In this document: positions 16,773 to 26,955 of the stretch, piece by piece
How positions within the stretch are numbered: the first letter of the stretch is position 1
How the letters are laid out: the number at the start of each line of letters is the position of its first letter
NCBI RefSeq assembly: GCF_900996225.1
Contig: NZ_CAAJGL010000123.1
Location: forward strand, 310,001-374,000
DNA length: 64,000 nt
From: Paraburkholderia sp. BCC1884
Lineage (GTDB): Bacteria; Pseudomonadota; Gammaproteobacteria; Burkholderiales; Burkholderiaceae
Direction of reading: 5' to 3'
Notes under the pieces: generated by a model
The model's database searches: none
Seen by the model: the letters and a program-made list of their open reading frames with translations, nothing else
What the model was told of the DNA's origin: nothing
Translations under genes and position numbers: made by a program

Positions 16773-17825
16773 ATGCAATCCACATGCAAGCGATTTTGCC
16801 GTGTGCATTCCGTTCACCATGTCCTGATTGCTTTCAGCCTGCTCGCGGTTGCAGTACTGCAGCCTGCGGCCGCGCACGATTTTGTCGCCAGGGATCTCGG
16901 CGAACTCCCCGGCAATGTCAGCCAGGCTAGCGGGATCAACGAACGCGGCCAGACGGTCGGCTTCTCCGACATCGCGAACGGAGATCAGCACGCGACTTTG
17001 TTCGAAGACGGCAAGGTGACCGACTTAGGCACGCTCCCCGGCGGCAGTAACGCGTCCGCTACCGGGATCAACGAGCGTGGACAAGTGGTCGGCTGGTCGG
17101 CCGTCGGCGGCAACGAGCAAGCCCTTCTGAACGAGCACGCGTTTCTGTTCGAGCACGGTGTGATGACCGACCTGGGCACGTTGCCGGGCAGCAGAACCAG
17201 TGTCGCCAACGCAATCAATGCGCGTGGCGAGGTGGTCGGCTGGTCCCTCAATGCACTGACGGATTCCCGCGCTGTTCTGTTCGGGAAAAAGGCGGTGATC
17301 GACCTGGGTACGTTGTCCGGCGGCTACTTCAGCGCCGCCTATGCGATCAACGATCGCGACCAGGTGGTCGGCTGGTCCACGACTGCCACGGATGGAAACG
17401 ACCACGCGTTTCTGTTTGAACACGGAGCGATGACCGACTTGGGTATGCTTCCCGGCGGCACTAGCAGTGCGGCTTTCGGGATCAACAATCGCGGACAGGT
17501 GGTTGGTCAGGCATCCACTCCCGGCGGCTACGAGCACGCCTTTCTGTACGAACACGGCGTGATGACCGACTTGGGCACACTTCCCGGTGGCAACCTGAGT
17601 GTCGCATCCGCGATCAACGATCGCGGGCAGGTGGCCGGTTGGTCGACCGATGCGAGCGGCAACTATCGCGCTTTTCTGTTCGAGCACGGCGTGATGACCG
17701 ATCTGGGCATGCTGCCTGGTGGGAACGCCAGCTCCGCTAGTGCAATCAACAATCGCGGCCAGCTCGTGGGGTACTCCGGGACGCCCTATTCGCCGTGGCA
17801 CGCTACCGTCTGGACGCGAAGATGA
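16773..17825 (+). CDS. Exported HAF-repeat protein
   Basis: A 350-residue secreted protein. An N-terminal signal (hydrophobic VLIAFSLLAVAVLQPAAA) is followed by seven tandem repeats of ~43-49 residues. Each has the pattern DLGTLPGG, a short serine/alanine stretch, INxRGQVVGWS, then HAFLFEHGVMT, which is the HAF repeat that names the family. Such repeats probably form a beta-propeller-like surface or secreted domain; no enzyme activity is established. A GAGG site precedes the ATG at 16773; the frame is open upstream to 16674 but without a signal peptide. It converges with the siderophore receptor gene. Confidence 0.85.
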   Translation: MQSTCKRFCRVHSVHHVLIAFSLLAVAVLQPAAAHDFVARDLGELPGNVSQASGINERGQTVGFSDIANGDQHATLFEDGKVTDLGTLPGGSNASATGINERGQVVGWSAVGGNEQALLNEHAFLFEHGVMTDLGTLPGSRTSVANAINARGEVVGWSLNALTDSRAVLFGKKAVIDLGTLSGGYFSAAYAINDRDQVVGWSTTATDGNDHAFLFEHGAMTDLGMLPGGTSSAAFGINNRGQVVGQASTPGGYEHAFLYEHGVMTDLGTLPGGNLSVASAINDRGQVAGWSTDASGNYRAFLFEHGVMTDLGMLPGGNASSASAINNRGQLVGYSGTPYSPWHATVWTRR

Positions 17826-17890
17826 GGTTTGCGGGTTTCTGGCCAACGCCGAGCGCGCGGCTTGCGGCCCACGTTCCCGCGCGTTCTGTT

Positions 17891-17935
17891 GCGGACAATG
17901 CCCGGCGCCGGAATGTTCGCAAACACAATGTCCGC
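17891..17935. terminator. Nested inverted repeats between convergent genes
   Basis: GCGGACA (17891-17897) and TGTCCGC (17929-17935) flank a perfect palindrome CCGGCGCCGG (17902-17911). The element lies in the 135-bp gap between the convergent HAF-repeat and siderophore-receptor genes, where a two-way terminator is expected. There is no T-run. Confidence 0.3.
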
Positions 17936-17960
17936 GAGAGGAGCGGGAATGCGAATCGGC

Positions 17961-20183
17961 TTACTGATAAAAATTCAACGTCAGCATTGCCGAACGTCCT
18001 GGCGCCCACGTCGCGTAGATCGGATATGCGGTCGAATAATATTCCTTGTCGAAAATGTTCTGGACGTTTAACTGCACGTCGACGGTCTTCGACACGCGGT
18101 ACGTTGCGGCTGCATCGAATCGCGCATAACCCGGAATCCACTTGCGAGTGGTCCCGGATACCGAGGCGTACGTCAAACTTGAAATCGTCGCCCCGCCGCC
18201 AATCGACAACTTCGGCAGGACATCGTAGTAAGTCCAAAGCGTGAAGTTGTGCTTCGGGACCATTACCATCGGCAGGCCGGAGCCGGTCGGGTTGGCCGCG
18301 CCCGCGTCCAGCGTGATGGCGTCGAGATACGAGTAGCCACCGAATACGCGCCACTTGTTCGTCAGATTGCCCGCGAAGCCCAGTTCCGCGCCGCGCACGC
18401 GCTGCGAGCCGGCGTTGATTACGCCGCCCAGTCCATCGCTGACGCGCGCATTCGTTTTGTCGGTCTGGAAAAGCGCTGACGTCAGCGACAGTCGCTGATC
18501 GAGCACGTCCCACTTGGCACCGACTTCGATGTTCCGGCTGCGTTCGGGCGATAGATCCTGATTAGTCACGGTGATCTGATCGTTGCCGCCTCCAAGCCCC
18601 GAGTTCGAACCCGGCGGGTTCGCCGACGTGCCATACGAGGCATACAGGCTAACCGCCTGCACCGGCTTGAAGACAAGCCCGAACTGATAGCTGAAGAGAT
18701 TGGCCTGGTTGGTCAGATCGGGTGCGCCGGCTTGCACCGCCTTGAGGTCGAAACGGTCGAAGCGCATGCCGGCATTGAACATCCATTGGTCGGTGATTTT
18801 CACGCTGTCGAACAGGTACGCCGACGCGATGTCGGTGCGGGTGTGAGTAGCCGCGCCTGGAAAGCTTTTATCGCCGTTGAGCGTGAGGGTGCCGGTCCAC
18901 GGATTGTTCGGATTCCAGCCGCCGTTCAAGGTCGTGCAGTTGAAGGCAACCGAGCACGGACCGCCCGAACGGATGTTATTGCCCGCGCTGTCGGCCACCA
19001 GATAGCCCTCGTACAGGCTTTGCTCATGGCTGAATTCGATCCCGCCCGTCATCGTATGCTGCATGCCGAGCAGCGTCGCCTTGCCGGTGAGTTCGGTCTG
19101 GTTCGCGATGCTGTTCGTCGCGTATTTGCCGCTCTTCGCCTGCAGGCTCAGGATGTTCGTGTTGGCACTCGTGAACTGCGGATTCGTCGCGACGTAGTCG
19201 AGCGTCGAACGGCCGAACATTGTCGTGTTCTTCAATTTGAGGTTGTCGCTGAAGCGATGCTCGACGCGCACTTCTCCGCTGTCGGTCTGACCGCGCCGGT
19301 AGTCGCGATTGTTCAGGCCGAAGAACTGTCCACGGTCGACGCTCACCGGCGTGCCGCCAGTCGTGCGGAAGGGCACGCTGAAGTCCGGCATATCGTAGCT
19401 GTTCAAGTGGTAGTAGCTGACCGTTACCGTGGTCGGACTGTTCAGCCCGAACGCCACGGAGGGTGCCACCCCCCAGCGGCGGCTGTAAATATCAGTGCGG
19501 CCGGCCTGATCGGCGTCGTGTCCCATGATGTTCAGGCGCACGGCGGCGTCGTCACCGATCTTATGGTTCGCGTCGAGCGTGATGCGCTTGTAGCTGTCAG
19601 TGCCGATTCCGACGCTGCCGTTGATGAAGTTATCGTTCGTCGGCGTCTTGGTGACGATATCAATACTGCCGCCGACGGCGCCGCGTCCCGCGTAAACCGA
19701 ATCCGGACCCTTAATGACGCTGATCTGCTCGACGTCGAAAGTCTCGCGGTTTTGCACGCCCGAGTCGCGCATGCCGTCGACGAAGATCGAATTGCGCGAC
19801 TCGAAGCCGCGAATGACGGGCCGGTCGGCGGATGGATTGGCCGCCGCATCGCCGCCCAGAAAGGTGATGCCCGGGACGGTCTTGAGGGCGTCGGCAAACG
19901 TCGTCGCGTTTCTCTCCTTGATCAATTCCTCTGGAATGACCGTGACCGACCTGGGCGTGTCCAGTAGTGGCGCCGTGAATTTGTACGACGGGAGAGTCGG
20001 GGTCTGAAATTCAGACGGAGCGGACGTCACCTGGACGGCTGGCAAAGTTGTCGCGGACTCGCCGGCTTCCGAAGACGCCGACCCGCTTTGGGCGAAGACC
20101 GCGGTGGGCAGAAGACATCCAGAGCAATAAAGCGTAACGACGGACACGAGGACGCGCGGTCGCGCCTTGAAAGAAGTAGACAT
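17961..20183 (-). CDS. TonB-dependent siderophore receptor, catecholate type
   Basis: A 740-residue outer-membrane receptor importing ferric siderophore with TonB-ExbBD energy. Order: signal peptide (cleavage near VFAQS), TonB-box region, plug domain (SVTVIPEELIKERNATTFADALKTV; IRGFESRNSIFVDGMRD; GPDSVYAGRGAVGGSIDIVTKTP) and a 22-strand barrel ending LTLNFYQ, with the terminal aromatic-x-x pattern of barrel proteins. The plug resembles Fiu-like catecholate receptors. The ATG at 20183 was chosen because the signal peptide starts there; the open frame continues upstream into the Fur box. No siderophore synthesis gene is nearby, so it may take up siderophores made by other species. Confidence 0.92.
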   Translation of the reverse strand: MSTSFKARPRVLVSVVTLYCSGCLLPTAVFAQSGSASSEAGESATTLPAVQVTSAPSEFQTPTLPSYKFTAPLLDTPRSVTVIPEELIKERNATTFADALKTVPGITFLGGDAAANPSADRPVIRGFESRNSIFVDGMRDSGVQNRETFDVEQISVIKGPDSVYAGRGAVGGSIDIVTKTPTNDNFINGSVGIGTDSYKRITLDANHKIGDDAAVRLNIMGHDADQAGRTDIYSRRWGVAPSVAFGLNSPTTVTVSYYHLNSYDMPDFSVPFRTTGGTPVSVDRGQFFGLNNRDYRRGQTDSGEVRVEHRFSDNLKLKNTTMFGRSTLDYVATNPQFTSANTNILSLQAKSGKYATNSIANQTELTGKATLLGMQHTMTGGIEFSHEQSLYEGYLVADSAGNNIRSGGPCSVAFNCTTLNGGWNPNNPWTGTLTLNGDKSFPGAATHTRTDIASAYLFDSVKITDQWMFNAGMRFDRFDLKAVQAGAPDLTNQANLFSYQFGLVFKPVQAVSLYASYGTSANPPGSNSGLGGGNDQITVTNQDLSPERSRNIEVGAKWDVLDQRLSLTSALFQTDKTNARVSDGLGGVINAGSQRVRGAELGFAGNLTNKWRVFGGYSYLDAITLDAGAANPTGSGLPMVMVPKHNFTLWTYYDVLPKLSIGGGATISSLTYASVSGTTRKWIPGYARFDAAATYRVSKTVDVQLNVQNIFDKEYYSTAYPIYATWAPGRSAMLTLNFYQ

Positions 20184-20270
20184 TAAGCGGGCGAGGAACC
20201 TGGATAAATGGATACGCGAAGGCTCGGGCCGAACCTTTCGCCGGAGCCAACGGAGCGAGCCAATCTTTCT

Positions 20271-20295
20271 AATGCAGATGAGAATCATTAGCATT
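20271..20295 (-). promoter_or_regulatory. Fur box upstream of the siderophore receptor
   Basis: A 25-bp dyad. On the gene's strand it reads AATGCTAATGATTCTCAT and then CTGCATT. AATGC/GCATT and ATGA/TCAT are symmetric, and AATGATTCTCAT matches the core of known Fur sites. It lies ~90 bp before the start codon, consistent with iron repression. Confidence 0.75.
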
Positions 20296-20862
20296 GAAAG
20301 TGTAAGGTAATCGAATAAATTTGTAAATTAACATTTATGACAGTCGCGGCGCGGCCGGATCGGGACGACAGAAGCGGCGCGGGCTGACCGGCGAGGAGAT
20401 CCTCCGTTGGCGCGGCCTTGGCGCCAGTCCGTAGACGCGTGCAAACGGTAGCCCGCTTATCGTTACTTGATTGTGTTGGGCCTCAGCGGGGGGCTGTCAT
20501 GAGATCCATGGTTGCCAGTAGTTCGTCAAGCGACTGCTTGCAGGCGGCGGCATTGGGCGGTGCCTAACGCGAAAGTAAACAACACGGCGGCCCAATAAAA
20601 AAGCTCTCTCTGCGGGTCGTATAAATCGTCGGGATGGAGAGCGTTTTTTCGCGGATACCAAGGGGACAACACGACCACCAATGAGTACCGGATGTGGCAC
20701 TTCGATCAATGCAATCGCCACTCGGTTGCGAGCTGACTATGCATTCGAGAACCTTGAATAAGGCTGACGGAAGAAAGGTGATGGATAGTGGTCGCCGGAC
20801 AGAATTTTGACGAAAGTCTGGTGAACGGCAGCACACCTGGCCGTTTCAACCTGATCCGAGTG
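20296..20862. other. Intergenic region; holds one terminator-like hairpin
   Basis: A 567-bp stretch without a recognisable gene. Apart from the hairpin at 20597-20649 listed separately, I see no repeat or motif. Confidence 0.4.
20597..20649. terminator. Terminator-like hairpin with A-run and T-run
   Basis: Six A's, GCTCTC (20603-20608), a 28-base loop, GAGAGC (20637-20642), then G and six T's. The A- and T-runs on the two sides would let it act in both directions. It lies downstream of the PPC-domain gene on the minus strand. The large loop keeps confidence modest. Confidence 0.45.
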
Positions 20863-21258
20863 TTAAGCGCTTCGGACCACCAGTTCCATGAACCCTGTAG
20901 CCTCGTCGAATTCCCGTGCGAAAACATATCCAGGAAGCTGCACGAGTAGTAACTCGGCCGTCGTTCGGACCCTGCACCCGTGCGCCACATGACCGCCGAA
21001 AACCTGGCCGCTTGCGTCGGCAACGCTCATGTGCAGGTGGGCTCCGTCAGGCGATATGGAGCCAGCGAGGGTCAATATTTCGAGGTCGCCGCGCATCTCG
21101 GTCGGGGCGACGGCTCCAGCGAATCGCAATTGAGCGACGTCGAGGCTACCGATGCCCTGGATAACGAAGGCCGCGGACAATTCGCGCTGACGCAGCACGT
21201 CTTCGACAGCGACTCGCAAATCGTCGCCGGGAGAAAGGCGCAAAGGATGAGCTTGCAT
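20863..21258 (-). CDS. PPC-domain (DUF296) protein
   Basis: A 131-residue protein that is a single PPC/DUF296 domain (HPLRLSPGDDLRVAVEDVLRQ, AFVIQGIGSLDVAQLRFAG, GAHLHMSVADASGQVFGGHV, TAELLLVQLPGYVFAREFDEATGFMEL). In plants the domain accompanies AT-hooks; bacterial single-domain forms are trimeric and of unknown role. The HLHMSVADASGQVFGGHV segment carries the conserved histidines that may bind metal. No neighbour suggests a partner. The start at 21258 gives the standard domain start. Confidence 0.85.
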   Translation of the reverse strand: MQAHPLRLSPGDDLRVAVEDVLRQRELSAAFVIQGIGSLDVAQLRFAGAVAPTEMRGDLEILTLAGSISPDGAHLHMSVADASGQVFGGHVAHGCRVRTTAELLLVQLPGYVFAREFDEATGFMELVVRSA

Positions 21259-21514
21259 ATCCGGTACCGGTCAGAGGTTCCTGAACAGATTAAGTCGGAA
21301 CAACGGTGTCGGCAAGCGGCGTAGTAGTCTGGAAGGGCCATTGGCTCACGGGTCAGCGGGCCGAACGCAGAAGCGCGTTGCGCGCCTCTGTCATGGCAGG
21401 GAACCGGCAAGTACGACAATCGGTAGAGTTCGCCACACTCGGCCATACGCCCAGCACATTCAACGGACAAGCGAACTTCCGTGCTCATCACTCGGGCAGC
21501 GTAACCGGTTTGGC

Positions 21515-22321
21515 TTACGCCCGCTGCTTCATCCAGCACGCGATGCTCATACGGCGACGTGTGGCCGGTAGCACCTCGTGCTCAAACTCCGCTGAGAGAA
21601 ACAGGAGCAGCGTGCCGGCGCGCGGAAAGACGTCGTGGTAAGTCTGATCCGCAAGGTATAGCCGCAGTGCGCCGCCCTCAGCGTCCTGCCACGCTTCGTT
21701 GAGGTAGAACACGGCGGAAATCACACGGCTGTCGCTGTCACGCAGGCAGTCAAGGTGGCGTGCGTATCCGGCACCGGGTGGATAGACCGCGTAGTGTGAT
21801 TCGCTATCGACCAGCCCGAGAAACAGCTCGCGGTTGAGCCTGTTCCGTAGCGCTTCGATGCGATCGGCGAACACCTGCTGCCGAGCGCTCAGCGCGTCGG
21901 GTTGGAACCAGTGCGTGCTGTCGCCGCGCAAAAGTGTGGCAGCGTGATTGGCGCCCACGCGTGCGGGCGTTAGCAACTGCGCGTCGTGCATGGCCATGCA
22001 TTCGGTCGACAAGGCCTCGGTCTCGCTCCGTGATAAGAAGTTCGACACGACGCACCAGCCGTTGACGGCGAGCGCGCTTGTCGCCATGTCGAACTCGCTG
22101 AATTGGGATTTCGTCGAGACATCGATTGCCTCATTCGGAGTTGCGTCGCCGATCAGACAATCGACGACCCATTCGATTTGCGCTTCAATCGGGGGATGTT
22201 CCAGAAATGCATCCGTTTTTATTTGTTTTTCCGCTGGCTGCCCGATCGCGTAATCGTTCGGCTCTGCTACCAGCTGGTCAAAACGATCAGGCGTTGGTGG
22301 GATCGCATTGAAAGCGGGCAT
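21515..22321 (-). CDS. 2OG-Fe(II) oxygenase
   Basis: A dioxygenase using Fe(II) and 2-oxoglutarate. The C-terminal ~190 residues (from MATSALAVNGW) form the domain. The iron ligands are RHLD and the distal histidine in EFEHEVLP, and TRRRMS supplies the 2-oxoglutarate-binding arginine. YPPGAGYARHLD and VISAVFYLNEAW resemble the prolyl-hydroxylase-like SM-20 branch. The N-terminal ~78 residues are polar and not recognised. The start is uncertain: ATG 22321 was chosen over TTG 22447, which would overlap the divergent glutaredoxin-like start; an internal ATG gives the bare domain. Substrate unknown. Confidence 0.8.
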   Translation of the reverse strand: MPAFNAIPPTPDRFDQLVAEPNDYAIGQPAEKQIKTDAFLEHPPIEAQIEWVVDCLIGDATPNEAIDVSTKSQFSEFDMATSALAVNGWCVVSNFLSRSETEALSTECMAMHDAQLLTPARVGANHAATLLRGDSTHWFQPDALSARQQVFADRIEALRNRLNRELFLGLVDSESHYAVYPPGAGYARHLDCLRDSDSRVISAVFYLNEAWQDAEGGALRLYLADQTYHDVFPRAGTLLLFLSAEFEHEVLPATRRRMSIACWMKQRA

Positions 22322-22446
22322 TGACGCACCGGGGCCAGGAGCAAGAGCCGGGTCGAGGTGGTCGATTTTCGAAGCAACGGCGCAGTCTACACGAGTGGGG
22401 AAAGGAGTAGACTTCTCGGCTTCTGTTCGCTCTTGAGGTAGCTTCA

Positions 22447-22821
22447 ATGTTGATGAAAGCCCTGCGTGTCGGTCTCGGGCAGCTAATAGTGCTCGGCGAC
22501 GCCGTCAGTCGGCCACGTCCGCAACGCCGCTCGGCGCAAGGTCAGGCTGTGGTCGAAAAAGAAGCAGCGGGACTGTCGCTGTATCAATTCCACGCGTGCC
22601 CTTTCTGCGTCAAGACGCGACGCACCCTGCATCGTCTGAATGTGCCGGTGACTTTGAATGATGCAAAAAACGATCCCTTGCACAGGGATCGCTTGCTGGC
22701 CGGCGGCGGCAAGGTCAAGGTGCCTTGCCTACATATTCAGGAACAAGGCCAGTCGCGCTGGTTGTACGACTCCAAGGCGATCATCGCCTATCTGGAGCAA
22801 CGCTTCGCCAAGATCGTCTGA
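22447..22821 (+). CDS. Glutaredoxin-like / GST N-terminal domain protein
   Basis: A 124-residue thioredoxin-fold protein. Residues ~43-124 are glutaredoxin-like with active site CPFC (51-54), followed by the TRRTLHRLNVPVTL helix, the cis-proline segment KVKVPCLHI and the C-terminal SKAIIAYLEQRF. Residues 1-40 are an extra segment with a mildly hydrophobic start (VGLGQLIVLGDAV), perhaps a membrane anchor, seen in related proteobacterial proteins. A GAGG site precedes the ATG. It is divergent from the 2OG oxygenase gene. It likely reduces disulfides or glutathione mixed disulfides; the target is unknown. Confidence 0.8.
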   Translation: MLMKALRVGLGQLIVLGDAVSRPRPQRRSAQGQAVVEKEAAGLSLYQFHACPFCVKTRRTLHRLNVPVTLNDAKNDPLHRDRLLAGGGKVKVPCLHIQEQGQSRWLYDSKAIIAYLEQRFAKIV

Positions 22822-23449
22822 TCAGAGGCGCGGAGCCGGAAGACTTCGTGATGGCTCATGGCCCGCGACTGCTAGCCAACGCTACATCGCGCCCTGGCGG
22901 GATGGACGGCTTGCGCGAGCAATGGCGGACGGCCCAGTGCAATGCGTGGCCGGAGAGCCATTACGCGATATCGATCTTCTCAACATCGACGTCGATTGCA
23001 GAGCTCAATGCGCTTTGCGAAAGAATCAGGTTATTTCGAACCGAAGTCATTTCAGTGCTTCGGCAGTGTTGGGATATTCAGCGTTCTAATGTCGGCGGGT
23101 AAGCATCTCACACACTCGAATTCCCGTTCTTTTAGAAAATGAACGGTTTCGATACGTACATCGCCAACCACCTTACACGTTGTGTCTCGCCAAAAAAACG
23201 CTGGCCACAGGCAAGCAGTCCGTCTCCCGTGGACCATCAGGTCATCCGTCACACGACACGAAACAGCTTGAAAGCGACACCATGCAACGGGGAAAGGCGG
23301 TTTTACCGTTTTCTACCGCCAATCCGCTCAAGCAGCCCGAAATCCGGCCGACAACCTTCGTAGCCGTCCGCAGGCTGATCCAGTAATCCAATGGCCGGCG
23401 CGACATATGAGTTGGAGTGCAGATTTCAGATCTTGGGTAGAGGTCATTT
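22822..23449. other. Intergenic region without a recognisable gene
   Basis: A 628-bp gap before the chemotaxis-receptor gene. Short open frames have mixed codon use and no recognisable motif. GAGG upstream of GTG 23450 is the receptor's ribosome site. Confidence 0.4.
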
Positions 23450-25341
23450 GTGAAGCTTACGAGTTCCATCGCTTTCAAATTCGGTAGCGTGTCAGGCGTT
23501 GCACTGGCGATTACGGTTCTTCTACTCACCACGGTCGGCGCGCGCAACGTGCGCCAGCAGGCCGTCGACGAATTTGAGCGGGCCAGTCACGAGCGCATCG
23601 CTCAGGCGGACGAATCGCTCGACACCAACTTCCGCGAGGTCGAGCAAAACCTCACCTACCTGACGCAGACGGCGCAACTGAAGGCCGCCGACCAGAGCAT
23701 CACCGACTACCTCGCCCACGGTGGGCAGATGACGCCGGATGCGAATGGCGAAGTGGAAAAATCCATCTTCGCGCTACTGAAGCAATTCGGCGACGCTCAT
23801 CCGAACATGCGCTACCTCGATATCGGCACCCGCTGGGGCGGCTATGTGCAATGGCCGATCGAGAGCATGAACGGCGATCATTACGATCCCCGCGTGCGGC
23901 CCTGGTATCAACTGGCCATGACGGCGCCGGACCACGTAGTGCGCCCCGCACCCTATTTGAGCGCAGCGGGCTCCGGCGGCGCGATCATTTCATTCGCGCG
24001 GGTCGTCAAGGACAGCAAGGGCGAGATTCTCGGCGCGCTCGAAGGCGATATCTCGCTGGTCGACTTCGCGCGGCTAACGAGTGGAATCCGGTTCGGTGAC
24101 AGTGGGTATCTGCTGGTTGCCGACAACAACGGCAAGATACTGATCGACCCGCGTGCCAAGGAACACGAGTTCAAGGATCTCAAAGGCCTCGGTGGCGGCT
24201 ACGAACAACTGGCGAGTGCCGCCGATGGTTTGAACACGGTGTACATGGATGAGAAGCCCTACCGGTCGTTCGTGTACACGTCGCCGAAAAATGGCTGGAA
24301 GTACTATGCGCTGATTCCTGAGGCAGAGATGATGGCCGCCGCGAACCGGCTGACATGGACACTGATCGCAACGGGCCTGTTCGTCCTGATCGCGGCACTC
24401 GGTTTGACGATCGTGCTCGGCCAGCGCATGACCCGCCCAATTCGCAGCCTCGCCGGTTCGATGCACGAAATTGCCGTAGGTGACGGTGACCTGACCCGGC
24501 GCTTGCCGCTGAACACAGCCGACGAAGTCGGGTTGCTCGCACGACAGTTCAATGCGTTCGTCGAGAAATTGCACGGCGTGATGCAGAGGGTGGTGGCGAG
24601 CAGTCGTCATCTTGAACTAGCCGCCAGCGAAGTGTCGGCAGGCAATCTCGATCTGTCTTCGCGAACCGAACAGCAGGCCGCCTCGCTCGAACAGACCGCC
24701 GCGAGTATGGAAGAGTTGGCGGGCACGGTGCGCGGCACAGCCGAGCAGGCGCGCAGCGCCAATGCGGTGGCTGCCGGCGCGGTGGAAACCGCGCATCGCG
24801 GCAACCAGGCGTCACGAAGGCAGCCAATACGATGAACACTGCCGTCGAGCAGTCCAGCAAGATCGTAGGCATCGTCGGGTTGATCGAGGGCATCGCCTTC
24901 CAGACCAATATTCTCGCGCTCAACGCGGCCGTCGAGTCCGCGCGGGCCGGTGAAAGCGGGCGTGGCTTCGCGGTCGTCGCGTCGGAAGTGCGCAACCTCG
25001 CGCAGCGCTCGACGTCCGCAGCGAAGGACATCAAGGCGTTGCTGGAATCGTCGCTGGTGAATGTGCAGGAGGGCGCCGAACAGGTCAATCTCGCAGGGAA
25101 AACAATCGCTGAATTGACCAACGCGATCTCGAATGTCGCCACCATCACGAGCGAAATTGCCAATTCGGCGCGTGAGCAAAGTCGCGCGATCGACGAGGTG
25201 AACCAGGCGGTCGCCTTGATGGACCAGTCGACCCAGCAAAATGCTGCACTCGTCGAACAGATCGCAGCAGCTTCGGATTCGCTGAAGTCGCAAGGGCGGG
25301 AACTCAATACGACGGTCGGGTTCTTCAAGCTGGAGGCATAG
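23450..25341 (+). pseudogene. Methyl-accepting chemotaxis protein with a 1-base frameshift
   Basis: A dCache-type chemoreceptor split into two frames. The first part, from GTG 23450, has a transmembrane helix, a periplasmic dCache domain (DPRVRPWYQLAM; GALEGDISLVDFARL), a second helix (LIATGLFVLIAALGLTIVL), a HAMP domain and the start of the signalling coiled coil, then ends early at ~24835. The rest, in another frame, carries the conserved tip GIAFQTNILALNAAVESARAG and ends at 25341. Restoring one G in GCGTC near 24810 (to GCGGTC) rejoins the reading frame as QAVTKAANTMNTAVEQS, which is normal for the family. Either a real mutation or a sequencing error. It converges with a porin gene. Confidence 0.85.
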
Positions 25342-25389
25342 GCGCAATGCGCCGCTCTGGATAACGCCGGCCGATCTTTTGCCGTGACT

Positions 25390-26475
25390 TCAGAACTTGT
25401 GTACCAGGCCGACCCCGATGCCGCGCGTGTCGGTGCCGGGAGTAACGGGAAGGCCTGAATACGCGGTGCCGGAAAGCGTGTATTTCGCCTGATTCCTGTT
25501 CTGGATAAACCCAGCCGCCGTATAGAGCTCGGTCGATTTAGAGAGGGCATATTCGAAAAGCACACCCAATTGCTGCGCGTTGTTACCCGCTCCCGTGCGA
25601 TCATGCACGTAACCGTACATCAGCGAAAGAAAAGCAAAGGGCGAGAGCTGATACGAGTCCGATATCTGGTAGACGTCGTGTTGCATGTATTTCGGCGTAT
25701 TGGTCAAGTTCTCTGTGTGATAGGCCAGCCAGATGCGGTTGGCGCCAATCGCGTAAGACGCTCCCGCGTTGAACACGCTAAATACCGCGCCGGGGCCCGC
25801 GGCCGCACCGCCCGTTAGCGTGTAGCTCCCACCTGCGCCGACACCTGGCTCGTCTCCTCTTTCGTAGCCAGCGGCCACATTCAGTGGCCCGTTGATGTAC
25901 TGGACGACAACGTTATAAAACCCTATCCCATTGCCTCCTCCGGTCGCGGAGTCGCGCAATGCGACCATGAATTTGGCATTCAGCCCGTCAAATGTAGGCG
26001 TGTAGTAGGAAATCCCATTGCTTGCGCGGATGATGAGGCCGTTGAAATTATTCATGGGAGACGCAATGCTTTTAACCCATGATGGATCCATCGCCGCCTG
26101 AAGGACATCGTATTGTGGCGAGTTTTGCAAGCCGAAGCGGACTTCTCCGAAACCACCGGACAGGCCGACATACGCGAGGCGATTAAAGGCATCGGCCGAG
26201 TTTGTCGCTACACCAGTCTGGCCGGAGAAGGCTTGCTCCAACTGGAAGTTGACTTGCAGGCCGCCGCCGATATCCTCGCGGCCCTTAAAGCCATAGCGTG
26301 TCGAGAAGAGTCCACCTGGTACCGCGCGGATCGCAGAATTGTTGCCGCTCGAACTCTGATAGACGAAGCCATTATCGAGCACGCCATAGAGCGTGACTGT
26401 CGACTGCGCAAACACGGGGGTGATTGACGCGCAGGACAAAACTACGCCCGATGCGAGAGTGATACATCTTTTCAT
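25390..26475 (-). CDS. General porin (Burkholderia type)
   Basis: A 361-residue outer-membrane 16-strand porin of the beta-proteobacterial OmpC-like group. The signal peptide ends near PVFAQS and the mature chain starts with STVTLYGVLDNGFVYQS. FSTRYGFKGREDIGGGLQVNFQLE and FGEVRFGLQNSPQYDVL are classic segments; it ends GVGLVHKF with terminal phenylalanine. It forms a non-specific channel for small solutes. A GGAG site precedes the ATG, and the upstream ~90 bp are AT-rich, as expected of a strong promoter. Confidence 0.92.
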   Translation of the reverse strand: MKRCITLASGVVLSCASITPVFAQSTVTLYGVLDNGFVYQSSSGNNSAIRAVPGGLFSTRYGFKGREDIGGGLQVNFQLEQAFSGQTGVATNSADAFNRLAYVGLSGGFGEVRFGLQNSPQYDVLQAAMDPSWVKSIASPMNNFNGLIIRASNGISYYTPTFDGLNAKFMVALRDSATGGGNGIGFYNVVVQYINGPLNVAAGYERGDEPGVGAGGSYTLTGGAAAGPGAVFSVFNAGASYAIGANRIWLAYHTENLTNTPKYMQHDVYQISDSYQLSPFAFLSLMYGYVHDRTGAGNNAQQLGVLFEYALSKSTELYTAAGFIQNRNQAKYTLSGTAYSGLPVTPGTDTRGIGVGLVHKF

Positions 26476-26955
26476 GCGAGATCTCCATTTTTATCTACAT
26501 CGGTATGCCGACGTTTTTTTGAATATCTATATTGTTCGCATTACTAATATAAATGACGCGAGTTGAAACGATCTAGCGTGACATAGGCACGAATTATGTC
26601 GTGCTCTTACGGATAAGAAATCGGTCTCGGAGCGTCCACCGGGGTTGTTGACCGTCTGATAGGCCGCCAGTAACGGCGGGGCAAGCTAACGGCTTAAGTG
26701 GTTTCGCTGCACAGACCAATCTCCTCCTATGGATGGCATTTTCTGCATGCCTGTGCGATTCCGGTGCAACACGTATCGCACATCATTTGGTAAGGTTAAT
26801 TGCGTGGGAGGCGATGGGTCCATGCATAAAACTTAGATTGAATGGCATTTTTGTACTTGCAACCGAGCCGGGTAAACCAGCATCGGGTTCGACGAATCGT
26901 ACGCAAGCTGCGCATCTGAACAGATGGCGTTGACTTCCACAGCGATCGCAGAGCC
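26476..26955. other. Intergenic region between porin and GlxA-type regulator genes
   Basis: A 480-bp gap. The part nearest the porin (26510-26570) is AT-rich and probably its promoter. A 66-codon frame at 26733-26933 has no recognisable sequence and I do not call it a gene. Confidence 0.4.

Noticed and set aside
18732..19967. Plus-strand open frame of 411 codons
   Set aside because: It lies wholly opposite the siderophore receptor gene and has no family features.
26733..26933. 66-codon plus-strand frame between porin and GlxA genes
   Set aside because: No ribosome site, no family features and mixed codon use.
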